Source: Erythroxylum novogranatense (taxonomy: Eukaryota; Streptophyta; Magnoliopsida; Malpighiales; Erythroxylaceae). From it: DNA of 64,000 bases. This document shows, one piece after another, positions 47,331-58,061 of this stretch. A model generated the notes under the pieces. It was given only the letters and a program-made list of their open reading frames with translations, made no database searches and was not told where the DNA came from. The position numbers and the translations under genes are program-made. Each line of letters starts with the position of its first letter. Positions within the stretch are counted from its first letter, which is position 1. The DNA lies in the NCBI GenBank assembly GCA_029891385.1, contig CM057225.1:74557387-74621386 (forward strand), in the 5' to 3' direction.

Positions 47331-47437
47331 TTCCGAGGGAGTTTTCTTCCTTCTTTTAAATTATGTTTCACCTCACGCACCAAGCACCACGCGTTCAGGT
47401 CCGATGTTGGGCTCCGGAAACGGGGTCCAACATGTTG

Positions 47438-47449
47438 TGGTATCAGAGC
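47438..47449 (+). other. Primer-binding site of element E (tRNA-iMet)
   Basis: TGGTATCAGAGC, perfect complement of the initiator Met tRNA 3' end, five bases after the LTR. 47450-47594 is a short untranslated leader. Confidence 0.95.
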
Positions 47450-47594
47450 GCCTAGGTTTTGGTGTTGGGCTGCATAGTATTGCTTTCAAGGAATAACTTG
47501 CATTGTTTTACATGATTTGAACTGTTTTTACATGCTTTGAAAATTGTTTTCTTTGAACTAAAGTTTTCAATGGTTTTATATTGAAGGAGTGAAA

Positions 47595-48095
47595 ATGCCA
47601 CCTCGAAAGAGAACTTGAGGAGCTATGACTCGGTCTCATTCTCGTCAAGGGAGCACGGATGAATCCCATGTCCCGCAAGATGCAGGGACACATTCTGCTC
47701 TGATTTCTGAGGCACCTAGTTTGCAACAAGAAGTGCCTCCTCCGCCTCCTCCTATGCCTCAGGCAAATCCCATGGAACCGAGTTTCTTTCAAGCCTTTGC
47801 TCAGGCTTTCACGTATGCCATGGGTCAAAGATCTCAGATTCCGATGCCAGCTCCAGTAGACAAGAGTGGACAGTATGATAAGCTCCGGAAGTTTGGGGCT
47901 GTGGATTTCAGTGGGACGACAAATCCGGAAGAGGCTGAAGCTTGGTTGAAGAGGACCGAGAGGGTTCTAGTACAGATGAAATGCTCAGATGAGGACAAGT
48001 TAGACTATGCAGTCAGTTTGTTGCAGGGAGATGCACTGCATTGGTAGGAATCAGTGCCTCACAGTCAGGTTGTTCCTTCGGTGCTAGCATGGAGA
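47595..48095 (+). pseudogene. gag: gag of element E, N-terminal part (broken)
   Basis: The ATG at 47595 opens MPPRKRT and is followed by TGA at 47616-47618. Reading resumes with a Pro-rich, Gln-rich segment (PPPPPPMPQAN) and a capsid-type stretch with EEAEAWLKRTERVL and LLQGDALHW, typical of plant chromovirus Gag. TAG at 48045-48047 stands where a second Trp is usual. The frame then runs into the copia insertion: the last codons before it (Ala-Trp-Arg) are continued in frame by Asp-Phe-Val at 57813. Both stops fit single C-to-T or G-to-A changes. The ATG starts 145 nt after the primer site and is the only one with the family's usual N-terminus. Confidence 0.85.
48091..48095. repeat. Target-site duplication of the copia element, left (GGAGA)
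   Basis: Exact partner at 57808-57812. Removing one copy plus the element restores the gag frame. Confidence 0.95.
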
Positions 48096-48635
48096 TGTAG
48101 GAAAATCCCGGTGTGAGCATCACATACCCACGGTGCGGAAAACAAAAATTTTTGTTCCGGGACCTTCCCGAAAGCCAGGATCCATGTGACTATATAACAA
48201 AGTCAAACCAAAACGAACAAAGGAGACCGTCTCTAACGGTATCCACGCAGAGATCGGAAAACCTAACCGGGACAAACCCTTTGACCCGGGAATAGCTAGA
48301 ACAAAGTAAAGAGTGCTAGCTCCTACCTTTGTCCTTGGAGAGCTTGAGACTAACGATGGAGGAAGAGATGAAGAAGCTTGAAGGAGATGAAGAGATCGAT
48401 GATGGAGAAGGAGAGAACACTTTTCTCTTAGGTTTACAAACCTATCTTTCTTCTTTCATCAACCCACGATAACTCTCTTGCAAAACCCTTAGGTTTTATT
48501 CCAAAACCTATCTTTTTGCTAAGCCAACGATCATCTCTTTCATCTTTTCATTATTTTGTCTTTTTTTCATTAAATGAACTTAATGACTAAGCTTAATGGA
48601 AGCTTCTTCCATCTTCATTTCCCACCCACGTAACT

Positions 48636-48680
<45 letters not shown>

Positions 48681-49946
48681 AATAAATGATGAAGTGGTCC
48701 AGTCACACTGGGGTCGGTCCTACCGGGTCCCGGTAGCGAAAAATCATCGGAGACCTTTCTCAGCAATATCGATGTCGCGATCTCATCGGGACATATCTCG
48801 ATCTCATCGGGATCCATTTAATCCGATTGCTCTCCATTTATTGGATCTCTGTCCAAAACTATTTTACGAATTCTCCGAGACACTCTTATGCGTGTGACCC
48901 ATTAGGTTCCCGGTTATGTTGGCCACTTAGATCAACACTTAATCTGAGCAAGTCATGAGCGGTATCTAGCAACACATCATGACCCCCAATTGACCGGAAA
49001 GTAATTGGTTTGACGAATAAACATATATTCATCACGGACCATATCACGAACCTTTCCATAGACAATTACTGTGCAATTCGTCCTTTCACCATGCTATACC
49101 CCACTTGGTTATGAGTATGGGCAATGTGTCAACTCTCACTAGACTGACTATGTCAAATCTAGTCCAAGTGATTTCAGTTCTTGTCCTGGGACTCATTACT
49201 TTATATTTAATATGTCAATGAAAACACTCTTCATGACATATGTACTCTGATCAGAGATTTCCAAGTAATGACCCTGACAAGAGGCCATAGGTATCATCTT
49301 CTGCTATCACAGAAGTGGTGAATCCTCTATTGGCTACTCAATTAGCTTCGAATACCTCAAACTGTACCCAAGCACCACCCTATAAGCGACCTCAGGAAGG
49401 TAACAAGGAATGGAGTCAAAGCACATAATCAAGATTCAAGATATCCTCGAGTACCTCAAGTCTAAGGATACTTGCACCATTGCTATGATGAGATTATCAC
49501 TGACATTAGAATAGGACATCCATGTGATGATCTCATAGCAGGTCAATCAATGTACTCACTACCTCTAGTAAGCATCCACATCTCAACCCTAAATATCTCA
49601 TATGTACAGCTTCGAGATCCATCGCTGATCAAATCAAGGAGCTTGAGATGTGCTAGTCTATCCGGATTACCGATGTCCAGTCTCAGTAATCCTATGACTA
49701 GGGATAATTTAGATACTGACATAATTGCACATGATAAGAATCTCAGTAGTATGATCACATCATAATTTCCTTCATGCTATGTCATATATCATGGACTTCA
49801 TTAATTTGCTTATTGATCAATATCAGTTCATAAATAATGAACAGCAACGTAATGAAATATGCCTTTCTTTATTTATTCATAAAGATTGTACACAAATTGG
49901 TACAAAATGCGCTAAAGGCGATTGCCTTCAGGGCACTACTCTAAAA
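48096..49946 (-). repeat. 3' LTR of the copia element (1851 bp)
   Basis: Aligns throughout with 55970-57807. Its outer minus-strand start reads TTTTAGAG instead of TGTTAGAG, so the terminal TG is lost. It contains an (AT)n run at 48640-48672 that is longer than in the sister LTR (~56510-56531). Confidence 0.95.
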
Positions 49947-49957
49947 ATCTCCCACTT
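49947..49957 (-). other. Polypurine tract of the copia element
   Basis: AAGTGGGAGAT on the minus strand, directly before the 3' LTR. Confidence 0.85.
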
Positions 49958-50037
49958 GACCTAAAGCCAATCGCCTTGATATCTAATACCATAGGCGAGT
50001 ACATGAGAATCAAAACTCTTCTGTGACAATGGCTTTG

Positions 50038-50517
50038 TCAACGGATCGACAATATTACGCTCGTGGAATTCTCTCTATCTCGCATATCACCTCGACCAAT
50101 GATCTCCCGATCGTGATATCTGCGAGTACGTGTTTGGATCGTTGATGAGACCTTGGTTCTTCGCTGCGCAATAGCCCCATTGTTGTCACAATACAACCAG
50201 ATGGGCCCATCATCGCTAGGAACCACACCAAGTTCGAGAATGAACTTCTTGATCCAAACTACTTCCTTTGCTGCGTCTGAAGCGGCAATGTACTCTGCCT
50301 CGGTCGTTGAATCAGCAGTCGTCTCTTGTTTGGAACTCTTCCAACTGACTGCTCCGCCGTTCAGTGTGAATATGTAACCTGATTGGGATTTAAAATCATC
50401 CTTATCAGATTGAAAACTGGCATCTGTATACCCGCTCACTTTGAGATCTCCATCTCCATATATCAAGAAAACATCCTTAGTCCTTCGCAAGTACTTGAGG
50501 ATATTCTTGACAGCCAC
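50038..50517 (-). pseudogene. pol: Copia RNase H (frameshifted)
   Basis: The frame follows a TGA at 50518-50520 that stands in place of a Trp before VAVKNILKYLRRTKD. Typical copia motifs are YTDASFQSD (catalytic Asp), GAVSWKSSKQ, TEAEYIAAS (catalytic Glu) and LYCDNNGAIA (catalytic Asp). After GAIAQ the frame is lost by small indels near 50160 and 50115; the usual His-rich end is readable in another frame. RNase H degrades the RNA of the hybrid during reverse transcription. Confidence 0.9.
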
Positions 50518-51378
50518 TCAGTGACCATCACCAGGATCCGATTGGTATCTACTCGTAACACTTAGAGCATATGATACATCGGGCCTCGTACATAGCATTG
50601 CGTACATGATAGATCCTACCGCAGATGCATACGGGATCATATCCATGCGCATCCTCTCATCTTGTGTCTTAGGACACAAAGATTTCGATAGTGTTATCCC
50701 ATGAGTCACGGGAAGGTAACCTCTCTTGGATTGTTCCATGCTAAACCTCTTTAGCATCTTGTCTATGTACGTTGATTGTGAAAGACCAAGCAACCTTTTT
50801 GATCTATCTCTATAGATCCTTATCCCAAGGATATAAGTTGCTTCACCAAGGTCTTTCATGGAAAATTGTTTGGATAACCAAATCTTCACTGATTGTAGCA
50901 TCGAGACATCGTTTCCTAGCAATAATATGTCATCTACGTACAGCACAAGGAATACGATTGCAGTCCCACTAACCTTCTTATACACACAGTATTCATCCGG
51001 ATTTTGTGAGAAACCAAACTCTTTGATTACCTCATCAAAACGGATATTCGAACTCCTGGAAGCTTGCTTCAATCCATAAATGGATTTTTAAAGCTTGCAT
51101 ACCTTTTCGCCATCATAGGAGATGAAGCCCTCAGGTTGTGTCATATACACATCCTCAGCTAGATTTCCGTTTAGGAAAGCTGTCTTCACATCCATTTGCC
51201 ATATCTCATAATCATAATGAGTGGCAATGGCTAGGAGTATCCTAATGGATTTAAGCATTGCTACTGGGCTGAAAGTCTCGTCGTAGTCAACTCCTTGTCT
51301 TTGACGAAAACCTTTAGCCACAAGCCTTGCTTTATAGGTACTTACATTACCATCCATGTCGGTTTTCTTTTTGAAAAC
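50518..51378 (-). pseudogene. pol: Copia reverse transcriptase (two stops)
   Basis: The first part (51378-51091) carries ARLVAKGFRQRQGVDYDETF and the catalytic Asp in WQMDVKTAFLNG. TAA at 51088-51090 replaces a Gln codon before KSIYGLKQ. The second part carries LVLYVDDILLLGND with the paired catalytic Asp (YVDD), then the thumb with YILGIRIYRDR and CTRPDVSYAL. It ends at the TGA 50518-50520. Active-site residues are intact, so inactivity is due to the stops. Confidence 0.93.
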
Positions 51379-52044
51379 TCATTTACACCCTATGGGTTTT
51401 ATTCCTTCGGGTGCATCAACCAAAGTCCATACTTGGTTTTCATACATGGAATCCATTTCAGCTTGCATGGCATGAAGCCATTTCTCAGACTCTGAACTCT
51501 TCAGAACCTCTTCATAGGTGGTAGGCTCATCATCTTCTATGAGCAATACGTCATTCTGTTCATTCACGAGAAATCTATATCTCTCGAAAACAGAGCGTAT
51601 CCTACGTGACCTACGAACTTCGTGTGTTGTAGAAGGTTGAACTGTTACTTCATCTGTATGAGTCACAGTTTCAAGTTCAGGCAGTTGATCTGCGTCTGTT
51701 CGAGAATCTTGAACTTCTTCAAGTTCAATTTTGCTCCCACTGTCTTCTTGTAAAAGAAACTCTTTCTCTAAAAAGACAGCATGCTTTGAAACAAACACCT
51801 TTGTTCCTCGTGAGAAGTAGAACCGATATCCTATTGTGTCTTTAGGATATCCTACGAACAAACACTTGTCAGATTTTGCATCAAGTTTATCCGACCGTGT
51901 CCGCTTCACATAGCGGTGACAACCCCAAACTTTCAAATGAGTAAGATAGGGTCTTTTGTTAGTCCACATCTCATATGGAGTAACATCAACTGTCTTTGAT
52001 GGAACTCTGTTTAGCAAGTAAACAGCTGTCTCGATTGCATACCC
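51379..52044 (-). pseudogene. pol: Copia integrase C-terminal and linker region
   Basis: From the stop at 52045-52047 the frame reads on through LNRVPSKTVDVTPYEMW and LKVWGCHRYVKR, the usual post-catalytic part, with GYRFY and acidic linker, to HAMQAEMDSMYENQVWTLVD. That is the start of the reverse-transcriptase domain. TGA at 51379-51381 replaces the Trp expected before VFKKK. Confidence 0.9.
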
Positions 52045-52944
52045 CTAAAAGGATTTTGGTAACTTTGCAAAGCCCATCATTGATTGTACCATGTCTAACA
52101 AGGTTCGATTTTTCCTTTCTGCCACACCATTATGTTGTGGTGTGTAAGGAGGAGTCCATTGAGATAAAATCCCATTATCCCTGAGATAATCCAAAAACTC
52201 TTGGTCTAAGTATCCCCCACCACGATCGGATCGCAATGTCTTGATACTTTTCCCAAGTTGGTTTTCTACTTCATTTCTGAATTGTTTGAACTTTTCAAAT
52301 GCTTCAGATTTGTATCTCATCAGATACAGGTACCCATATCGAGAATAATCATCGATAAAGGTAATGAAGTAAAGACAACCACTTCTAACATGGATGGACA
52401 TCGGACCACATACATCTGAATGTATTAGGTCTAATACTCCAGTCGCTCGTTCACCCTTTCCTTTAAAGGGTAATTTAGTCATCTTGCCTAATAAACAAGA
52501 TTCGCATGTGTCATATGATTCATAATCAAATGACCCTAAACTTCCACTCTTATGGAGCTTAGCCATGCGTCTCTCATTTATATGGCCAAGGCAACAATGC
52601 CATAAGTAAGTTGATTTTAAATTATCTCGTTTATGTCTTTTCGTGTCATTGACATTCATAATTGGATGTGACATATCTAATATGTAAATTCCATTACATA
52701 AAGTACCAGTACCATAAAGCATTCCATTCAAACTAATAGAACAACTATTGTTACTAAAAGTCAAATGAAAACCAGCTCTATTTAAACAAGAAACAAACAA
52801 TATGTTCTTTGTTAATACAGGTACAAAATAACAATCATCCAATTTAATTACAAGCCCAGTGGGGAGTGACAAAAAGTAAGTGCCTACGGCTAATGCAGCA
52901 ACTCTTGCTCCATTTCCCACACGCAGGTCTAGTTCTCCCTTCAT
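52045..52944 (-). pseudogene. pol: Copia GAG-pre-integrase and integrase core
   Basis: Residues counted from 52944: zinc-binding His116-His121 and Cys147-Cys150 (HCCLGH..CESC); catalytic triad Asp177 (HSDVCGP), Asp240 (LRSDRGG) and Glu276 (GVAERKN), with the D-x35-E spacing preserved. The conserved GGEY motif reads GGGY. The frame ends at TAG (52045-52047) in place of Trp after KLPKSF. Integrase joins the DNA copy to the genome in the nucleus. Confidence 0.94.
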
Positions 52945-53116
52945 GAGTCGCTCATCGTCCCCGAGGCCCCGTGCATATCATTGCATATGTGTGAGCCACA
53001 ACCGTATCTAATACCCATATGTTATGATCGAAACAAGATTAACCTCAATGACAAACATACCTGAAGAAGTCGAGGCATCTGATGCCTTCTTCTGCTTCAA
53101 TTCTTCCAGATAGACT
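52945..53116 (-). pseudogene. Copia zinc-knuckle end and protease remnant
   Basis: Readable only by changing frame. Pieces WKRNCKVYLEELKQKK (knuckle end), VIEVNL and WVLDT (protease active site Asp-Thr) are seen, but a 1-nt loss after the Asp-Thr codons destroys the Gly and the rest. A knuckle Cys appears changed to Tyr (TGC TTC CAT TAT at ~53155). Confidence 0.75.
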
Positions 53117-53892
53117 TTACAGTTCCTCTTCCAAAGGCGGCCTTGCCATAATGGAAGCAAGTCCCTTTAGTGCGATCTCTTTGGTTTTCTTCTTGGCTAT
53201 ACTTCCTTTCGGTTTCTTAGACCTCTTCTTCTTCAGTTTCTTTTTCTTGGAACCAGAAGAAGAGTCCACCATAAGCACTGCCTTGCTATCCTTCTTGATA
53301 GCTTGCTCTGCTGTCTTGAGCATATTGATCAACTCAGGGATTGTCGTGGATATTTGATTCATCCGATAGTTTAACACAAACTGTGGATAACTATCAGACA
53401 ATCCAACTAGAATTAAGTCAACACTTAATTCATAATCCATGACAAAACCTAAGACAGCCAACCTCTCAATATACCCATTCATCTTGATGCATACTTGCTG
53501 CCGCAAATGAACTGAGTCATCTTAGTAGTGAAGAGTAACCTCGAGGTCTCCAACCTTTCAGACCAAGCTTGCTCATCAAACAGCTCCCTAAGATGAAACA
53601 CTATGGTATGAGCATCCATAGACTCATGTTGCTTCTGCAGCTCTGGTGACATCGAGGCAAGCATAATACAGGTTGCTATGTCGCTGTCTTTGAGATGCTT
53701 TCGATATACTTTCTGATCCTCATCAGAAGTATCAGCAGCAGGTGGATCAGGAAGTGGAACATCTAGGACATATCCCAGTTCCTCAGACCTGAGAACAATT
53801 CTTAGATTTCTCAGCCAATCGAGAAAATTTGGTCCAGTTAATTTGTTTGAGTCCATAAGTGAGCGCAAGTTCACACTTGAAGTCATCTTCAA
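53117..53892 (-). pseudogene. gag: Copia gag (frameshifted)
   Basis: Start ATG 53892 gives MKMTSSVNLRSLMDSNKLTG and NFLDWLRNLRIVL, followed by the copia Gag core (LRELFDEQAWSERLETSRLL). A frameshift at about 53490-53506 separates this from MNGYIERLAVLGF, LILVGLSDSYPQFVLNY and a Lys-rich tail. Together it is a UBN2-type copia capsid protein. Preceded by the long leader with no competing start. Confidence 0.92.
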
Positions 53893-55956
53893 TCAACCTA
53901 AAGAGAAAGAGAGAAAGAATGTTAGAATAGAATTAAATGCATGATCATAAGGACTTGCATGTCATGCATATGGCTCCCAATAGTTTCAAAGAATCCATAA
54001 CCCTCAGTACGAATCCAAGAAACATTATGACAAAATATCCTAGTGGGTCGATATCTGATATTACTAACAATGACCTTGGGTTTACCTAACAAGCCACCTT
54101 AGGTCAATCGGTAGGTATCGGTCATACCAATTGCATCTTAGATATCTGACATTACTAAAATGACCTTGGGTTTACCCAACAAGCCACCTTAGATCTATCG
54201 ATAGGTATCGGTCTTACCAATTACTTTATAGATGCAACTATCGATTAGTGCTATCAACTCGTGATGTATGCACACCCATTGGGTTATCAACTCTTGATGC
54301 GCGTACATCTGATGTACACTACCCAATTTCACCTCTGTCCACGTTGACCTTGAGTTAACTCAACAAATCAACGCTTCTAGTGAAAACCGACCCATTAATC
54401 CGAAAATCTTATTTTCATGGTTCGAACATATTCGTATAGAGTGAGCTTGGGTTTACCCAACAACCCAACTCTATAAGAACTCTGGTTCTCCCCATATTAA
54501 TGGAAGATGTTAGTTTTCATATTAAGTGTGAGGGTTTTTCAGGTCTCATCTTCTTCTTCTCCAAGCTATAGGATTATAGTCACCATGACTATATGGAATG
54601 ATTTAGGGCAATTCATCAATCACATTGAATCCATACCTAAAATCATCCATCATCCCACCTATGCCTGTTGTAAGTCGACTTGTGTATGTATAAGTCGACT
54701 TATGCCTCTGTATAAGTCGACTTATGCAAGTGTAAGTCGACTTATGCAACTGTGCACGAACAAGTCGACTTGTAACATTCTGTAAGTCGACTTATGCGTC
54801 TACAGTGCACGAACAAGTCGACTTATGCATTGTGTAAGTCGACTTATCCGTATGGAATTGCTATCTAATCGGCTAATTTCTCAATCCGTGCAGTTCAAAT
54901 TTACAACACCAAGTCTAATACACTTTAGCTTGATGTACAAATGAAACACTTTCATTGTTGCTTACCATATATAGTCAAACTATACATGAAAAACTTGAAA
55001 TCGATGAATGCACTCTTATTCATTTAGATTTCCAAATAATTTTGCGAATATCAAACTATCACCCTAAGTATCTCTAGGTAGTCTACACTTTATCAAGACT
55101 ACTTCGGCACTGGTCACAAAATTTGTGACGGCCAAAACAATCAAGATAAGGGAATATACTAACGAGACGCTAATGAGACACATTTGACATCCGAAAATTG
55201 TTTGGAAACCTAATTTCAAGAAATTCAATTTGGAAAGCATACAAAATCAATATAACACATTTTTAATCACATTAAAAATTATCCAAGGCATTGGAACTGA
55301 AATCTACACAATTTCTTATTTCAAACAAAACAGCTCCAGCAACTTTCTCAAAACTGCCAAGCTTTGAAGTTTGCTTGAAAAACTCATTGAAACAATTTCA
55401 ATAAATTATGATAAAATTACAGATGTTATAACACGTTCACAAAATGCTCGATGAATGTTTTTAGGATTTATTTCCATCAAAAACTCATTCAACCTCAGTA
55501 ACTAAGCCAATGTAGAATCTGTGTTCCTCAACATAGTTATTCCCAGCAGCACACAATAAATTCTCAAATAAATAGTAAATCACCTTGAAAACATTTTTCC
55601 TTTCTCATAGACATTAATAAACATCTTAGAGACATTTCGGTGAAAGAAAATCCAAAAAAAAAAATTCTACAATTTATTCTCGAATTTATAAGCATGCCTG
55701 TTCAAGGAATGTGCACAAAGACAGGAGCCAGAACATTAGGGAATAAATTAGCAAAACCATATCAAATCAAATTGATAAATCCCGAGCTTCCACAGACATA
55801 TGCAACAACACCTTGTGAACATATCTGGGCAAGAAAATTTCGAAAAAACTATCTCTATACTGAATTCGACATTCACATATATAACATGCATCATCATCAC
55901 AATCATTAGGCAACTCCGACCTAGTCATGGTTTCTTCGTTATATACGACACAAGTG
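53893..55956 (-). other. Copia 5' leader (2 kb), non-coding
   Basis: No credible frame. It holds the AAGTCGACTT palindrome array, repeated phrases (GATATCTGACATTACTAA.. and TTACCCAACAAGCCACCTTAG at 54050-54220) and the primer site at its right end. Confidence 0.75.
54670..54848 (-). repeat. Eight-copy AAGTCGACTT palindrome array
   Basis: Eight copies of the 10-bp palindrome AAGTCGACTT, mostly flanked by TAT/TGC, spaced 14-36 bp. GTGCACGAACAAGTCGACTT occurs twice, showing duplication of larger units. Confidence 0.95.
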
Positions 55957-55968
55957 GCTCTGATACCA
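55957..55968 (-). other. Primer-binding site of the copia element (tRNA-iMet)
   Basis: TGGTATCAGAGC on the minus strand, perfect, one base after the 5' LTR. Confidence 0.95.
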
Positions 55969-55969
55969 C

Positions 55970-57807
55970 TGTAGGAAAATCCCGGTGTGAGCATCACATG
56001 CCCACGGTGCGGAAAACAAAAATTTTTGTTCCGGGACCTTCCCGAAAGCCAGGATCCATGTGACTATATAACAAAGTCAAACCAAAACGACCAAAGGAGA
56101 CCGTCTCTAACGGTATCCACGCAGAGATCGGAAAACCTAACCGGGACAAACCCTTTGACCCGGAAATAGCTAGAACAAAGTAAAGAGTGCTAGCTCCTAC
56201 CTTTGTCCTTGGAGAGCTTGAGACTAACGATGGAGGAAGAGATGAAGAAGCTTGAAGGAGATGAAGAGATCGATGATGGAGAAGGAGAGAACACTTTTCT
56301 CTTAGGTTTCCAAACCTATCTTTCTTCTTTCATCAAACCACGATAACTCTCTTGCAAAACCCTTAGGTTTTATTCCAAAACCTATCTTTTTGCTAAGCCA
56401 ACGATCATCTCTTTCATCTTTTCATTATTTTGTCTTTTTTTCATTAAATGAACTTAATGACTAAGCTTAATGGAAGCTTCTTCCATCTTCATTTCCCACC
56501 CACGTAACTAATATATATATATATATATATTAATTATATAAATAAATGCTGAAGTGGTCCAATCACACTGGGATCGGTCCTACCGGGTCCCGGTAGGGAA
56601 AAATTACCGGAGACCTTTCTCAGCAATATCTATGTCGCGATCTCATCGGGACATATCTCGATCTCATCGGGATCCATTTAATCCGATTGCTCTCCATTTA
56701 TTGGATCTCTGTCCAAAACTATTTTACGAATTCTCCGAGACACTCTTATGCGTGTGACCCATTAGGTTCCCGGTTATGTTGGCCACTTAGATCAACACTT
56801 AATCTGAGCAAGTCATGAGCGGTATCTAGCAACACATCATGACCCCCAATTGACCGGAAAGTAATTGGTTTGATGAATAAACATATATTCATCATGGACC
56901 ATATCACGAACCTTTTCATAGACAATTACCGTGCAATTCGTCCTTTCACCATGCTATACCCCACTTGGTTATGAGTATGGGCAATGTGTCAACTCTCACT
57001 AGACTGACTATGTCAAATCTAGTCCAAGTGATTTCAGTTCTTATCCTGGGACTCATTACTTTATATTTAATATGTCAATGAAGACACTCTTCATGACATA
57101 TGTACTCTGATCAGAGATTTCCAAGTAATGACCCTGACAAGAGGCCATGGGTATCATCTTCTGCTATCACAGAAGTGGTGAATCCTCTATTGGCTACTCA
57201 ATTACCTTCGAATACCTCAAACTGTACCCAAGCACCACCCTATAACTGACCTCAGTAAGGTAACAAGGAATGGAGTCAAAGCACAGAATCAGTATTCAAG
57301 ATATCCTTGAGTACCTCAAGTCTAAGGATACTTGCACCATTGCTATGATGAGATTATCACTGACATTAGAATAGGACATCCATGTGATGATCTCATAGCA
57401 AGTCAACCAATGTACTCACTACCTCTAGTAAGCATCCACATCTCAACCCTAAATATCTCATATATACGGTTTACGAGATCCACCGCTGATCAAATCAAGG
57501 AGCTTGAGATGTGCTAGTCTATCCGGATTACCGATGTTCGGTCTCGAGAATCCTATGACTAGGGATAATTTAGATCTTGACATAATTGCACATGATAAGA
57601 ATCTCAGTAGTATGATCACATCATAATTTCCTTCATGCTATGTCATATATCATGGACTTCATTAATTTGCTTATTGATCAATATCAGTTCATAAATAATG
57701 AATAGCAACGTAATGAAATATGCCTTTCTTTATTTATTCATAAAGACTGTACATAAATTGGTACAAAATGCGCTAAAGGCGATTGCCTTCAGGGCACTAC
57801 TCTAACA
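55970..57807 (-). repeat. 5' LTR of the copia element (1838 bp)
   Basis: On the minus strand it starts TGTTAGAGTAGTGCCC (57807) and ends CCTACA (55970). Closely similar to 48096-49946 with scattered substitutions. Confidence 0.95.
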
Positions 57808-57812
57808 GGAGA
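57808..57812. repeat. Target-site duplication of the copia element, right (GGAGA)
   Basis: Exact partner of 48091-48095. Confidence 0.95.
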
Positions 57813-58061
57813 GACTTTGTAGAAGTGTTCAGAAAGAAGTACCTCTCCAGAGTGTATGTGCAAGAGAAGGCCAGGGAGTTTCTGAACCTCACTCAGAGGG
57901 ACATGAGTATGAGCGAGTACGAGCTGAAGTTCACACAGCTTTCTCGTTATGCAGCCAACATTGTGGCGACAGAGGAAGACAAATGCCGTAAGTTTGGAGG
58001 AGGTCTTCATCTGGGGATCCGGGAGAAAGTCCTGATCCACAATTTCTGTGACTACCAATAA
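57813..58061 (+). pseudogene. gag: gag of element E, middle part
   Basis: Continues the gag frame after the copia insertion (DFVEVFRKKYLSRVYVQEKA, then EFLNLTQRDMSMSEYELKF, the conserved Gag C-domain). TAA at 58059-58061 replaces a Gln codon (C-to-T). Beyond it the same frame goes on without loss. Confidence 0.92.

Larger units (their letters stand above)
45023..47432 (+). repeat. 5' LTR of element E (2410 bp)
   Basis: Starts TGTTGGGCCCCAAA and ends CGGGGTCCAACA. It contains GTTATAAGGC (TATA-like, ~45207), a GA-rich leader (45280-45360), a damaged donor (AACAA/GTATGA at 45403), CG-rich cassette 1 (45655-45765), a TTGGTTAAG acceptor (46018), a 78-nt exon block, the CTTCTCCCGCCTACCCGC block (~46444), hairpin/acceptor (46779-46816) and CG-rich cassette 2 (47175-47330). 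Confidence 0.95.
48096..57807 (-). mobile_element. Ty1/copia retrotransposon nested in the gag of element E (9.7 kb)
   Basis: Minus-strand element: 5' LTR 57807-55970, primer site 55968-55957, long leader to 53893, gag-pol 53892-49960, polypurine tract 49957-49947, 3' LTR 49946-48096. TSD GGAGA. Domain order gag, protease, integrase, reverse transcriptase, RNase H defines Ty1/copia. All domains are present but interrupted by four stops and several small frameshifts. The copia clade is not certain from sequence alone. Confidence 0.96.

Noticed and set aside
47438..47449. Possible tRNA gene at TGGTATCAGAGC
   Set aside because: It is only a primer-binding site complementary to the tRNA 3' end; no cloverleaf surrounds it. 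The same holds at 41657, 32702, 25380 and 55957.
47127..47496. Two long overlapping frames (116 and 104 codons, Arg-rich)
   Set aside because: They arise from the CG-rich cassette of LTR E, which removes stop codons by composition. No start context or homology.
48593..48897. Frames on both strands of the copia LTR with YIYIYI runs
   Set aside because: Produced by the (AT)n microsatellite and LTR sequence; the sister LTR differs in repeat length and breaks the frames.
54670..54848. Regularly spaced repeats suggesting a CRISPR array
   Set aside because: The repeat is a 10-bp palindrome with uneven short gaps in a plant copia leader. No spacers of constant length and no cas genes.
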